Part shown: piece by piece, positions 1 to 10,900 of the stretch
Position numbering within the stretch: the first letter of the stretch is position 1
How the letters are laid out: every line of letters starts with the position of its first letter
Origin: Platycnemis pennipes
Lineage: Eukaryota; Arthropoda; Insecta; Odonata; Platycnemididae
NCBI GenBank assembly: GCA_933228895.1
Contig: OW121846.1
Location: forward strand, 108,951,054 to 109,015,053
DNA: 64,000 nt
Direction of reading: 5' to 3'
Program-made: the position numbers and the translations under genes
The notes under the pieces: generated by a model
Database searches by the model: none
Told to the model about the DNA's origin: nothing
The model's input: the letters and a program-made list of their open reading frames with translations, nothing else

Positions 1-414
1 CTCGGAACCGAAATCGCAATTTTGAACACGAAATCGTTAGATGGAAAAGAAAAACGAATTTTAGTGAAAAAATTAATCTTCTAACCACAACCATTCACTC
101 ATAAATCAAAAATTAAAATAAGCAAAAGGTGACGCCCACCGAAAATGCTGCTGTGATAACATTGACGTCATTTTCCTCCCGTCCTTGACTGCTTTCAGGG
201 GAGGGGGAAGGGAGTGGAGGGGGGTTCTCGGAAGGTCTGCTCGCACAGATGCTGTCGAAATCGCTCCCATTGGCCGAGTCAGATGTGTCGCCCCCTTTGC
301 GATAAGGCGAAGTAGCTTCGCGGGCTCAGTTGTGATTGGACGAAGTCAATATACGTCAGAGGTTGCACCACACCCACTTTTCCGAAAGGGTTAAAAACAT
401 CAGTTTTTTGCCGC
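1..414. other. Unassigned sequence, possible LTR remnant beside gypsy integrase
   Basis: No convincing gene is seen. The stretch lies immediately downstream, in the minus-strand sense, of the gypsy integrase remnant, so it may be the remains of the 3' LTR or untranslated tail. No matching second LTR is present in the window, so this is inference. A purine-rich run around 199-235 explains the short open frame at 185-394. Confidence 0.2.
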
Positions 415-1395
415 TTATAACTCGGGAAATAATTGTCGGATCAGAAAACAGAAAAATACGGGTCCTTTTATTTTACAAACTCTATCAGATTCGGCAATAA
501 AAAAAATATGGTAAACGACCCCATTATGGATTACTCTGCCTGGTACCCATCGTCTACTGCCACCATAGCGCCTGAAATAAACTAGATCACCAAGTTTAAA
601 TTGTCTAGATCCCTTGGTACAGGAGCTTCTGTTAGCTGCAATTTGCTCTCTTTTAGCAGGAGTACGTCGAGCAGCTAGATGCAATTAGTGAAAAGTGTTT
701 GCACACAGCATTCCATTAACATTTCGGAGGGGGTTTTATTACTTGATGAGCAAGGTGTTGTCCTCAATGTTAACAGGGTATTGGCTAACTCACTTCTCCA
801 TTGGGTAGAGGGCAACTTTTTCAAACAACTTTTAACAGTTCAGGTAACTCTCTCTACCTGACAATTTGAGTAGGGATTATAAGGGGCAACACGCACATGC
901 GAAATAATGTTTTTGTGGTAACAATCTGGTCAGGAATTCCATGCACAGAAAACCACCTTGTGAGGCAAGCAATGACCACGGAGGATGCCATGGACCCTCT
1001 CGTCTCCTCTGCCTCAATCCACTTTGAATAAGCATGTACGAGTAGAAAGAATGTGCAGCCATTGGTAGGTCCAGCAAAATCAAGGTGAAGCTTTGACCAT
1101 GGCTTCTGTGGCACACTCCATGGTATTACTAGTGCTTTTGAAGGCATTGATCTATTTTCACAGCATGCACGACACAATGAAACCATGTTCTCAATGTCTA
1201 CTCCTGGCCACCAAACATAGCACCTAGCTAACGCCATTGAACACACCACACCCTGATGAACCCTATGTTACATTTTTAATACCTCACCACTGAGTGTATC
1301 AGGTATGACAACCCGACTTCCTCGCAAAATGCAGCCAACCCTTTCGTTTTCTTTCACGAGCAGCAATCGAGGGTCAGTGCTGTGGAACAAGCGGC
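415..1395 (-). pseudogene. Gypsy-type retrotransposon integrase, decayed
   Basis: Read on the minus strand, the segment carries an integrase in family order. First comes a strand-rich N-terminal lead (about 1,260-1,390). A zinc-binding region with an ALARCYVWWPGVD block follows (about 1,190-1,225), then the start of the rve catalytic core with KPWSKLHLDFAGP (about 1,060-1,110). The C-terminal basic domain is seen as RQFKLGDLVYFRRYG at about 560-600. Frames change several times and stops interrupt, so it is a dead copy. No protease, reverse transcriptase or gag from the same element is seen upstream: the reverse transcriptase above it belongs to a different, non-LTR class. The family assignment (Ty3/gypsy, K02A2.6-like pol) rests on the WWPG and LHLDFAGP motifs. 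Confidence 0.72.
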
Positions 1396-1399
1396 TAAT

Positions 1400-2268
1400 T
1401 AAGGACTACCCTGTCATGAAGGAACTCCATTTTATTGGTCCTCTGCCACCAAGATTTCGAGGAAGATAAATTCTGGCGACGGAAGACTTTGGATAAAGAT
1501 TTTGACAAATAGTCACCATCTTCCTTGCCCCATCATAGTTTTGACACTTTGACTTTCCATTTGATGTAGATGAAGGTGTAGAGCTGTGTTGGAACTGCAA
1601 ACATATCGAGGCAGCTGCCTTATTCTTGCCAGACAGGTCAGAACTCTGATCATTTGAGCCTGCCTCCATTTCACTGTGAGTATATCCTTCACCACTCTCA
1701 CCTCCTCCACCTAGCACTGGGGAATGCTGTGATATTCATACCTCTTGTCATCATCAAGATGAAGAATGACATTCCAGTCAATGAGTTACACGTCCTTGTT
1801 CTAAGAAATTTTTCCTTTTGCCAGATGGATGATTGCACACTTGTCCAATCCCTAACTCCATCCTTATGCCCTCACAACATTTTTTTATGGTGCCCAATTC
1901 CATGCACCGGTCTTTCGTGGTGGAAGCATAATGATACAGGTCATCCATGTAACATAGATAGGCGACCTCATGCTTCTTATTTGAGGGACAACGCTCATCC
2001 CCCTCCATATCTTAACTTAAGGGAGTGGTAGGCGCAGTATACAAAACATGATGGGTCTAAAGCTATCACCTTGAAAAACACTATTAGTTGTATATTACCA
2101 AATCTTTGAGAACCATCTAGTCAGATGGAATGGCAAAGCACATCTTCCGTGGTGGTAATAGGTGTTGGGTGCAACACAATTTATGGCTGAACTTTCATTT
2201 ATTCACCATAGCTATTATCAGCTCACACATGAGGGTGTTGAAAGCCTTTTCTGTAGTCCACCAAGGTA
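1400..2268 (-). pseudogene. Non-LTR retrotransposon reverse transcriptase remnant (C-terminal part)
   Basis: Minus-strand fragments include TLVDYRKGF at about 2,240-2,265, resembling reverse transcriptase motif A, and a YMDDLYHYAST block near 1,915-1,950, resembling the catalytic motif C in its MDD form. A later block RIYLPRNLGGRG (about 1,440-1,475) resembles the end of non-LTR polymerases. Several frameshifts and stops break it. The upstream part continues beyond the hAT-like insertion at 5,909-6,250, so the copy predates that insertion. The clade is not certain; MDDL plus LYLPRKLGGRG-like ends occur in several invertebrate non-LTR families. Confidence 0.5.
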
Positions 2269-2886
2269 ATTATAGGCAGGGTTGGGCACGAATCACCTAG
2301 TATTGATTCGAGTCACGAATCATGAATATCAAAGGAAATTTGATTCGAAGCACAAATCACGATTCACTGCTGTAAATTTGATTCAAATCTCGAATCATGT
2401 GATTTTTCCTATTAATATGATTCGTGCGGTTCACGAATCACGAATCATAGAATTATTGCAGAATGACAACACCACTAAGTAATGGTCACATTCTGAACAT
2501 TGCTCCTATAATTGGGAACCTATACCTATCTTTTCGCCGGTTAATTAACACTTGTGTAGATACATTGTGGATTAACTGAATATCATAAATTACCAGTTCT
2601 GTGTACAAGCCTTCAAGCCACCATAAAGGTGTGTGGCAGGGGGTGAATTCTCACCAAACATGCACTACATATCATGCATGAAAAAGGAGTAGTAATAGTA
2701 TACTAGTCTAAACCTCACTATTAAAAAATAAATATAGTAAAGTAAGCATGCAAAAACATGCTGTTAGTTGGGTTACCTTCAAGTCCTTATACCAACATGC
2801 AGCTACCTATGTTATACATTGATTCACTCATATTGGATATATTTACCGCTATTCAGATCCCTAATTTTACGAGTAAAAAAGGACAT

Positions 2887-5333
2887 TTAGAATCTGTCAT
2901 TTCGACAATCAATTTCTCTAACTTTATGATTATGGTCCAGTCTACCATAGTAAGTTGGGGTTCGCAAAATATTTTTAACATCATCACTGAAAATACTATC
3001 TTGGAATTTATTTAGGGGAAGAACTCTACATTTCAACCTGCGATCAGACAATGATTCCCACTTTAATTCATTTAATAGACTGGTTACGCTAAAATAGTTA
3101 TCGTACCGTCCCTTTACAAATCTTGCCGATGTTCGCTGCACACGTTCAAGTTCATTTTTTAGACCGATTTCGTCATCATCATCATCATTGGTCAACAATC
3201 CTAGGATTGGTTTAAAGCAGCTTTCCACTCGATTCTTCTATCGGCCAACCTTTTCATTGTGACATAATTCTTCTCTTTTACATCCTTCATAACCTGTTCC
3301 ATGTATCTCATACAAGGCTTGCCTTTTACAATCTTCCTGTTCACTTTTCCCTTGACGATAGTCTTCATCAGGCCATCAAGTCTCACGATATGGCCGATTA
3401 AGTTGTCCCTTCTTCTTTTTTGAGTTTTCAGCAGACCTCTCTTTTCTCCTACTCTTCTTAGGACTTCCTCGTTACTTACTCGGTCAATCCATTCAATCTT
3501 CAGCATTCTTCAGTAGCACCACATTTCGAATGCATCCACCCTTTTCTTCTCCGCTGCTCTCATCGTCCATGCCTCACTGCCGTAAAGAAACATGCTCCAG
3601 ATGTATGTTCTGATGAACTGTTGCCTTACTTCTACGCTTGTATTTCCAGCTGTAAGGAGATTCTTCTTTTGATAGAATGCCCTCTTTGCCTGGGCTATTC
3701 TACTAACTATTTCTTTCTTGCTTCGTCCATCGTAGGTTACTTGGCTCCCTAGGTAACAGAACTCTTTCACCTCTTCAAGTTTTTGTTTTCCTAGTTTGAC
3801 ATTGGTTTTCGCCTCTTCTTTCTTGCTGCATGACAATATCTCAGTCTTCTTCTTATTTATCTTCAGCTGATATCTGGCCATTGGCCTTTCCATGGTTACT
3901 AGAATCTTGTTCAGATCCTTCTCTGTCTCTGCTATTAGTGCTATGTCATCAGCGAATCGCAGCATTTTTTCTCCATGGATAGTCACTCCAGAAGACTTCT
4001 CTTTGATTTCATTGATGGCTCTCTCGATGTAAACATTAAAAATGATGGGAGACAGTGCATATCCTTGTCTCACTCCTTTCCTTATTCTTGCCTCTTCACA
4101 GCTGGGTCCCGATTTAATCACAGGCACTTGGTTTTTATACAGACTATGGATAATTCTTCGGTCATTGTAGGACACTCCATTTCCCTTCAGATTTCCAAGC
4201 ATTAAATCCCAATCCACGTTGTCAAAAGCCTTCTCTAAATATCTAAATCTAAAGCCAACGTTCATTGCAATCAAATGCAATGAACATTGACTTGTTCTTC
4301 TCCATTCTCTTCTCTATGAGTAGTCTAAGGGCCAATATTGCTTCCCTTGTACCCTTACTTTTTACCCTAGCTTTTGCAGTCCTTCACGTGGTTTCTAAAT
4401 CTCTGCTTCACTAAAATGTAATCTATTTGACATCTTCTTCTGTCTCCTGGCATTTTCCATGTGTATCTTCTTTGGTTGTGATTTTTAAACTATGTGTTGG
4501 CTACCACTAACTTATGCTGTGTGCAGAACTCCATCAGTCTTTCTCCTCTTTCATTTCGGATACCCAATCCGTATTTTCCAGTTATTCTTTCATCTTGACC
4601 TTTGCCGACGATAGCATTCCAGTCTCCTAAAATAATTAGGTTTTCTTCTCGTCTTACCTGTTTTATAACTTCCGTGATATCTTCGTAGATGTCTTCCACT
4701 TCTTCATCTTCATAGTCCGTCGTATGCATGTAAACCTGCACCACTCCGGTATCTACAGGTTTGGTTTCGATCTTCACCATTATTATCTTTCTTTGTACTG
4801 CAGGAAGCCCTTCACACGCATTCCTCCTTCACTCATGTGAAGAAGAGCTGCTGCCCTCTTCTCTGGGTGATGAGAAGCATAATTATTAACGGCTTCTCGT
4901 CGCCAAGTCATGGCATCTTCACAGGTTCGGTATTATTTAGAGACCTACCTTACCCAGGGATAGACCAATACCCCCTCGGAATGCTGTCGCTTTTTGTCCA
5001 CCACTGCTTATTCGATGAGTAAACTCGCTTATCTTGCAGCTAACCTCTATATCTAGAGGTCGACCCACCATCCGCAACCCGGTGGATGCACTCAGTGGCT
5101 TTAAGCTCAGCCCCGAAACCGATTTCGTAGGGATCCCATACACTGGCAGCATATTCCAAATGAAGTCTAACAAGGGAAAAGTAGCTGATTTCTCGTACAT
5201 GATCGTCACATTTATCCAGTACTCTTTTGATGAATCCCAGTTTATGATTAGCTTGACTCATTATTTCACGTATGTGTTTACCCCAGGAAAGATCATGTGA
5301 CAGTCTTATTTCATGATATTTAATGGATTCCAC
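2887..5333 (-). pseudogene. CR1/jockey-like LINE reverse transcriptase C-terminus, split by an RTE insertion
   Basis: Two minus-strand pieces belong together. The upstream piece (5,118-5,333) carries LSHDLSWGKHIREIMSQAN and LEYAASVWDPYEI, the thumb-like region after the polymerase core. The downstream piece (2,887-3,173) carries NELERVQRTSARFV and LNELKWESLSDRRLK. At the break the RTE element is flanked by an 11-bp duplication, and the two halves of the frame match up across it, as expected if the LINE was continuous before the RTE arrived. The polymerase core and endonuclease are absent. AT-rich flanks at about 2,480-2,880 and 5,340-5,690 inside the hAT-like element probably include more of its eroded sequence, but I can assign nothing firm there. 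Confidence 0.75.
3174..5117 (-). mobile_element. RTE-like LINE, internally deleted copy with 11-bp target duplication
   Basis: Minus-strand order: 5' leader (about 5,117-4,835), endonuclease fragment with LIILGDWNAIVG (4,490-4,780), reverse transcriptase (3,510-4,280), and a C-terminal tail (3,201-3,506) with VKGKPCMRYMEQVMKDVKEKN. The polymerase shows KAFDNVDWD (motif A), GVRQGYALSP (motif B), FADDIAL (motif C) and CYLGSQVTYDG. The 3' end is a short TCA/GAT simple repeat. The copy is flanked by ACCGATTTCGT at 3,163-3,173 and 5,118-5,128. Comparison with the copy at 25.6-26.9 kb shows that the N-terminal endonuclease half is deleted here, while the extreme 5' end (TCGGGGCTGAGC on the minus strand) is shared. 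Frame breaks make it inactive. Assignment to the RTE clade is from motif style and size. Confidence 0.82.
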
Positions 5334-5908
5334 ATTTACTAATTCATTATTACTTATTTTGAAGTGCTAGAAGGAGAACAATTCTTTTTCCAAAAATTCA
5401 TTACCACGCAATTTTTTAAAATGTAATTCTAACCGCCATGTATCACACCATTTTTCAATTTTTTGTAGGTCATCATCAAGGAGTCTACATGTAATAAATG
5501 TAATATTCGTGGTCATCATTTAAATGTAGGACATTTAATTGCTATTTTTTCAAAACAATTTAAAGTCACATTTGAACAAATCTGTAACATAGTGTAAAAT
5601 ATATTATTGAAGTTTGCATTAACCATATTGTTCCACTTCTGACCTATACTTACACATTAACTGTCGGTGAAAGACTGATGTACATTTCTAGCAGTGAAAT
5701 CAGTGATATTAATTCATGATTCATCAGTGAATCGTGAGCTGCATCACAAAAGTTCGGCTCACGAATCACCTCAATTAAAAAATAAGAGTCGACTCACGGA
5801 TCACGAATCATTTAAAAAAAATGATCCGAAGCACGAATCACAGTTTGTGATTCGCGAATCATGATTCGTGATTCATGAAGACGAATCATGCCCATCCCTG
5901 ATTATAGG

Positions 5909-6260
5909 TTACGTTTGTATTGAAAAGCGCCCTGGCTCACATACCTATCAATCAGGAGTTTGGGCGTGCTGGAGGAAAAGTTTGTTCATGATGCAGGCTT
6001 TAGGGCATTAGTTCTTTGGATTGGTCAAGCCTCAATTTATTGGTATTAATACTGTGCACCCATCAGTCAGCCAGGCCTGGATTGGCTTTGACCCTCACAA
6101 GAAGAATGTGAAGATTCTAGAAGGGTATATGGGTTAAAGTCAACTTCCTCCATCTGGAGTTAATTGCTGCAACCACACCCGAAGTAGTGAAGTTCTTCCT
6201 GCCAGAAAAGGCCTTCTTTAGATCTCTTTCTGTAATGGGGATGGGACCATCCATGTCCGA
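5909..6260 (-). pseudogene. Upstream part of the reverse transcriptase remnant interrupted by the hAT-like element
   Basis: This continues the minus-strand non-LTR fragment of 1,400-2,268. Removing the hAT-like element and one copy of ATTATAGG rejoins the sequence near the polymerase motif A. The frame is degraded and no further motif can be read with confidence. Confidence 0.35.
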
Positions 6261-6266
6261 TAGGTG

Positions 6267-7756
6267 TATAGTTGGGAAAGTTAGCAAAAAATTACCTCAT
6301 TAAAGTTACAGATTATCTCTGTAAAAAGTAACTAAGTAGTTAAAGTATTTATTATAAAGCAGATTAAAGTTAAATTTAAAAAAAGTCACTAACATTAAAA
6401 GTTACTTTTTCAGTTCCTATGGCAAATTGGATACTCAAAAGTAATTGAGGCCTTGATGGTTTTTGCTTTGGAAAATAAAGCGAACACTGAAAACCTACAC
6501 TGTGGTTTTTTCCACCCAAATCAATTTGCTTAAAAATACCAGGCCACAACAAAGGCATTTTACAATTATAAATTGATGTAAAATATAAATAACTAAATGG
6601 TAATAACTAAAGGACTACAAAATTTATCAGCTCTTTGTAACAGGAAGCATTTTAGGGATTGGTCTCATATGAAACAGTGAGTCAAACTTTTTTTTTCATG
6701 GCTGTTTTCAAGTCTGTTTCTGCACTAATAGACTCTATAGACCAGGAGGGAAGGTATAAGGATGATAATGGAAGGGAAGGGGTCCTTTATAAGTTCCGGC
6801 AACTCAATATTGCCACAAATGCTCTCTATTTTTAGGCCCTTACTCCCCCTTCATTGGCAAGTTTTGCCCCAAACCCCCCTCCTTTGACAAGTTACATTGT
6901 CTCTACACATGAGACTTTCAATTCAAACATATCATTGTCATTTGTGGTTGAGTCTATTCATTTACTCCTTCCTCTCCTCACATTTCTGTCTGCTAGCTTG
7001 AAAAATGTCGTCTTGAGGTCACTATTTAACACGTAATAGGGTTAAAATGTATGGGATGTGATGTATCCCTGCACAATTGTAACATTGCAGTAAAAACGGC
7101 TTAGTTACAGTGAGTTACAGTAGATGCTAGGGGTGTACCTGCGCACCCTTTCTCACGTTAAATTCTGATATATTGACGACATGATATCGCCGAGTTAAGC
7201 ATACGAGCCCTCCAGAATATTGTGTTAGTGTTTTCTCATCTGGGTGTGAATTCTGAATTTTTTGCCATCACTCCACTCAACTCCACTTATGACAGGATTT
7301 CACCGTATGTTAGCCATAAACTGGCGAATTTAACAGATACGTTACTTTGAATGAACCCATTCCCCTCGTTTCCCGCCATAGGTTTTTCGGTGACCCCGAA
7401 TTCCTAAACTTTGGCGGTCACTCCCCTCAACCCTGCTTTTACTTGGATGTATTCATCCGGGCATATTCATTGCATTCTTGCACAACTACCAACTATATTT
7501 CATTCTTAGACACTGTTTTATTTTCCTCTTTGTCTGTAGGGCAAGCTTTGCACCAAAATTTGAACACGTCGACATTCACCAAAAATTAAAGAAAAAAATT
7601 AACTGAAGTTCATTTTGCATTAATTAACGAATAATTTTAAAGATTAAAATTTAAAGGTAACTGTTTTTAAAGGTAATTGTTAATTTAAATAGTTAACTAC
7701 ATTTTTGATGATTAACATTGATTATTAATTTTTCAATGTTTAATCCCAACTATAAT
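6267..7756. mobile_element. Putative non-autonomous inverted-repeat element
   Basis: The left end reads TATAGTTGGGAAAGTTA and the right end, reverse complemented, ATTATAGTTGGGATTAA. Both are followed by AT-rich sequence with many GTTAA/AAGTTAC motifs. A 6-bp direct TAGGTG flanks it (6,261-6,266 and 7,757-7,762), embedded in a partly matching 8-bp context. No transposase is recognisable; the open frames at 6,376-6,558, 6,854-7,036 and 7,347-7,589 look accidental. The element class is unsure; the TAGTTGGG start is compatible with hAT. Confidence 0.45.
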
Positions 7757-7818
7757 TAGGTGGTTATCATTAATTCTTTAAGTAATAAAAAGAATATTTA
7801 AGAAATACTGTACATTAC

Positions 7819-7824
7819 TTTATT
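7819..7824 (-). promoter_or_regulatory. Candidate polyadenylation signal of SARAF
   Basis: AATAAA on the minus strand lies about 115 bp downstream of the SARAF stop codon, a normal position for a short 3' UTR. The sequence is AT-rich here, so a chance match cannot be excluded. Confidence 0.4.
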
Positions 7825-7937
7825 AAATTAAAAATTGAACAATATAGAAGCCCTGATAAAAATATACATGGTCATATTACACATCACTACTGAACCAATG
7901 GTTCATGGTAATAAATTTGATTTGTGTCATTATCCTC

Positions 7938-10900
7938 TTATCTCCTTCTCGTGCCTCCATATGCTGTTGATGTTCTTACGGAGCTTGAGCTACCACCATC
8001 ACTATCATCCCTATGGTTAATATTTTCACTATAGTGGCTGGATGTTCTAGGTACTGTATTTGCTGAGTTCCTAGCAAGAAATAAGACATAAGATGAGAGA
8101 AAATGAAGCTAAAATAGAAAAGGAACACTACAAAGATAGGAAAAATAATTTGACCTGTATTCCTAAGCCACACTAAATTTCAGTACAAATATTGTAATTA
8201 TGTTTTTTTCATTCCAAGACTTTCCATTTATTTCATTGTACCACTTGAATACATGAAAGGGTATTTATTAAAAAATAGACTTGTACCGATACCACTTTCC
8301 GATACCAAACCGATACCTCGATACCACTGGCCAATACTGATAGCATTATTTGCCGATACTTTACTTATTTTTCTAAAAAAATTTGATAAGTGCTTTCCTT
8401 CTAATGAAGTCAACTCAGTAATAGTGTGTTTTAAATGAGCACCTAATTTTTGAGAGAAATGACATAGTGACAACTCTTTCATTTTGCTACTCTTATAATT
8501 ATCACTGGAATTGGATTTTATACACTAAGCACTCTTGCATTTGTAAATACTGGAAATTCTTTTTAAGAAATAAGAGCTGCTGAACATGCTCAGCAGTTAA
8601 GAGGGTTCTTCTATCTGGACCATAGCACTAGTTTCTGAAAACATTTGCTCAGGAAACTCTTAACCTGCAGGTACACCCAAATACAGTGGACTCTCATTAC
8701 TTAGTACGTTTTTTTAGGGACCCGAAATCCAGAAATTAGTAACGAGGAAAACTTGCTGAACAGGTTAGGCCTTCTTGGGTTATGTTGAATTCATATGTGC
8801 ACAACTTCCAGGGGACAATTACGTGTTCCATCAAGTTAGTTCATTGCTGGCATTAATTTATTTTAACAAAGTTTCATTTTCCTTTATGGCGCCTCCCAAA
8901 AGATATGTACGATGCCTTGCGATGATGTGCACTCAATAATTAATCAAGACTATAAGATCAAATAGCACGCTTTGTGTATACCGTTCACGCAAAAACCTAT
9001 GTATATAGACTCGACTTTGAGGCTTGATATCCCAAAAAAGGAAGAAGCAAAATTCATAGAGAGCAAATCAGCATGTAGATAATTTAGATTTTCATTTAAT
9101 GCTAGTACCAGGCTTTTTTTTAATAGTGATCACAAGGGAAAAAAATACTTTGCTGGTCCACAGGATATGATTTATTGCGACCGGTTTCGATACAGCGTAT
9201 CATCATCTGGCAAATTTTACAGGATAGTACATGGCATTTATACACTTGAAGCGGGCGAAAAGGCGGGGGTGGGGGGAGAAAAGGGTGGCGGGATCCGGAA
9301 GGGAATCAGGGGTCGGGGGGGAGGGGGGGGGGGAGAAAGGAAAGGGAAGGTTAGTTAGAGGAAGTATGAACCGCTGATGGATCTTCACTGCATGAGGTAA
9401 ATGAGGGTGGGTGGTGGTGTGCGGCAGGAATGAGCTGAAGGGACACATTAAGGAGAGGTGAGTGGTGTCTGTGATGGTTTCGCGGAAAACACATTAAACA
9501 GGGGTGAGTGGTGAGAATACAATTGCTCATTAACTAGTGTGACGTCGGGTAAGGTTTGGCCCACAAAAATTTCCAACTGCTCGAGTGCGTCAAGCCTTGG
9601 GCCGTTATTTTCTCTGTGGAGGATTATTGGTTTGAATTCGCTGGTGTGGTTGGAATCCAAGAGGTGCTTGGCAAAGTGTGAGGTGTGGTTGTTGTTAGTA
9701 AAACATGAATGATGTTCCTTGGCCCTGATGTTGAAATTCCGTCCAGTTTTCCCTATGTAGCAAGAATTGCAGTCATTACATTTAAGTTTATATACTCCGC
9801 TGTGTTTTCCAGCACTTATTTTGTCTTTAGTGCTCCCTAACAGTTTGCCTAATGTGTTTTTACTATAGAAGGCTGCTTTCATTTTGTCTTTCGGTAAGAG
9901 GTTTTCGGTTATGGTAGATATACGGCCGAGATACGGGATTCTGTGCCATTTCTTATTGTCATCTTTCACTCTTTGGGTGTAAATAAGGTTGACTGCGAGT
10001 CGGTTGAGTTTTTTGTGATATAGTTTGGTGATAAGTTCTTCGGGGTACCCGTTGTTGGATGCAATTTGCTTGATTGTGTTTAACTCCTCCATCTTGTTGG
10101 AATTTGACATCGGGATCATACATAGCCTGTGAAGCATGCAATGTATTGCAGATAGTTTGTGGGAGATATGGTGTCGTGAATTTCTGTGTAGTATTTGGTC
10201 TGTGTAACAATTTTTCCTGAAAATGGAGAATTCAAATTTCCGGTTGACATTCCGAATGGTTAAATCTAGATAATTTAACTTCCCTTCAAATTCCACTTCA
10301 CTAGTTATTTTGATGTTTTGGTCAAAAGAATTCAGGAGTGACACGAAGTTGTCCAACTGTCTTAGCGAGCCGGTCCATACACAGAAAATGTCGTCGACGT
10401 ATCGATACCACCGAAAAACATTTTTCACAAGGGTGTTTTTGGAATTGAAAACACATTCTTCGTAGTTGTCCATATAAATGTCAGCAAGAAGTGGTGACAG
10501 TGGGGATCCCATTGCGAGGCCTTCAGGTTGCTCATATATTGTGTTGTTGAATTGGAAGTAGTTTTGGTTAACACACACTTCCAAAAGGTGGCACAATTCG
10601 GCGATTACAGGGGGTGGTGATTTGGCTTTCACTAAGGCAATTTCGGCTAGTTGTAAGGCTGTGGATTTGGGAACACTGGTGAACAAATTCACTACATCAA
10701 AGGACACTAAAATACATTTTTGCGGCAATATTTCACTTGAAAGAGCCCTCGCGAGCTCCACTGAATTCTTCACGCCATATTTGGGAGTGAATTTTGAGAA
10801 CTGGCGGAAAATGGCGTTTAATTTGCGAGCCAAGAGATGATTGGGACTACACACACTGGAAACTATGGGTCTTACAGGAATTCCGGACTTGTGCATTTTG

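Larger units (their letters stand above)
2277..5900. mobile_element. hAT-like DNA element with 8-bp target duplication
   Basis: The left end reads CAGGGTTGGGCACGAATCAC and the right end, reverse complemented, CAGGGATGGGCATGATTCG. These are imperfect terminal inverted repeats of the CAGGG type common in hAT elements. They are flanked by a perfect 8-bp direct duplication, ATTATAGG, at 2,269-2,276 and 5,901-5,908, the length expected for hAT. About 190 bp inside each end is packed with repeats of the CGAATCA/GATTCG motif in both orientations. No hAT transposase is seen; the interior is occupied by a CR1-like LINE fragment split by an RTE copy. It is therefore a non-autonomous element enlarged by later insertions. 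Confidence 0.85.

Noticed and set aside
185..394. 69-codon plus-strand frame near the window start
   Set aside because: Low-complexity G-rich sequence without motif or splice partner; probably part of retroelement debris.
9203..9448. Proline-rich minus-strand open frame downstream of the Penelope ORF
   Set aside because: It is a translation of the pyrimidine-rich 3' tract of the element.
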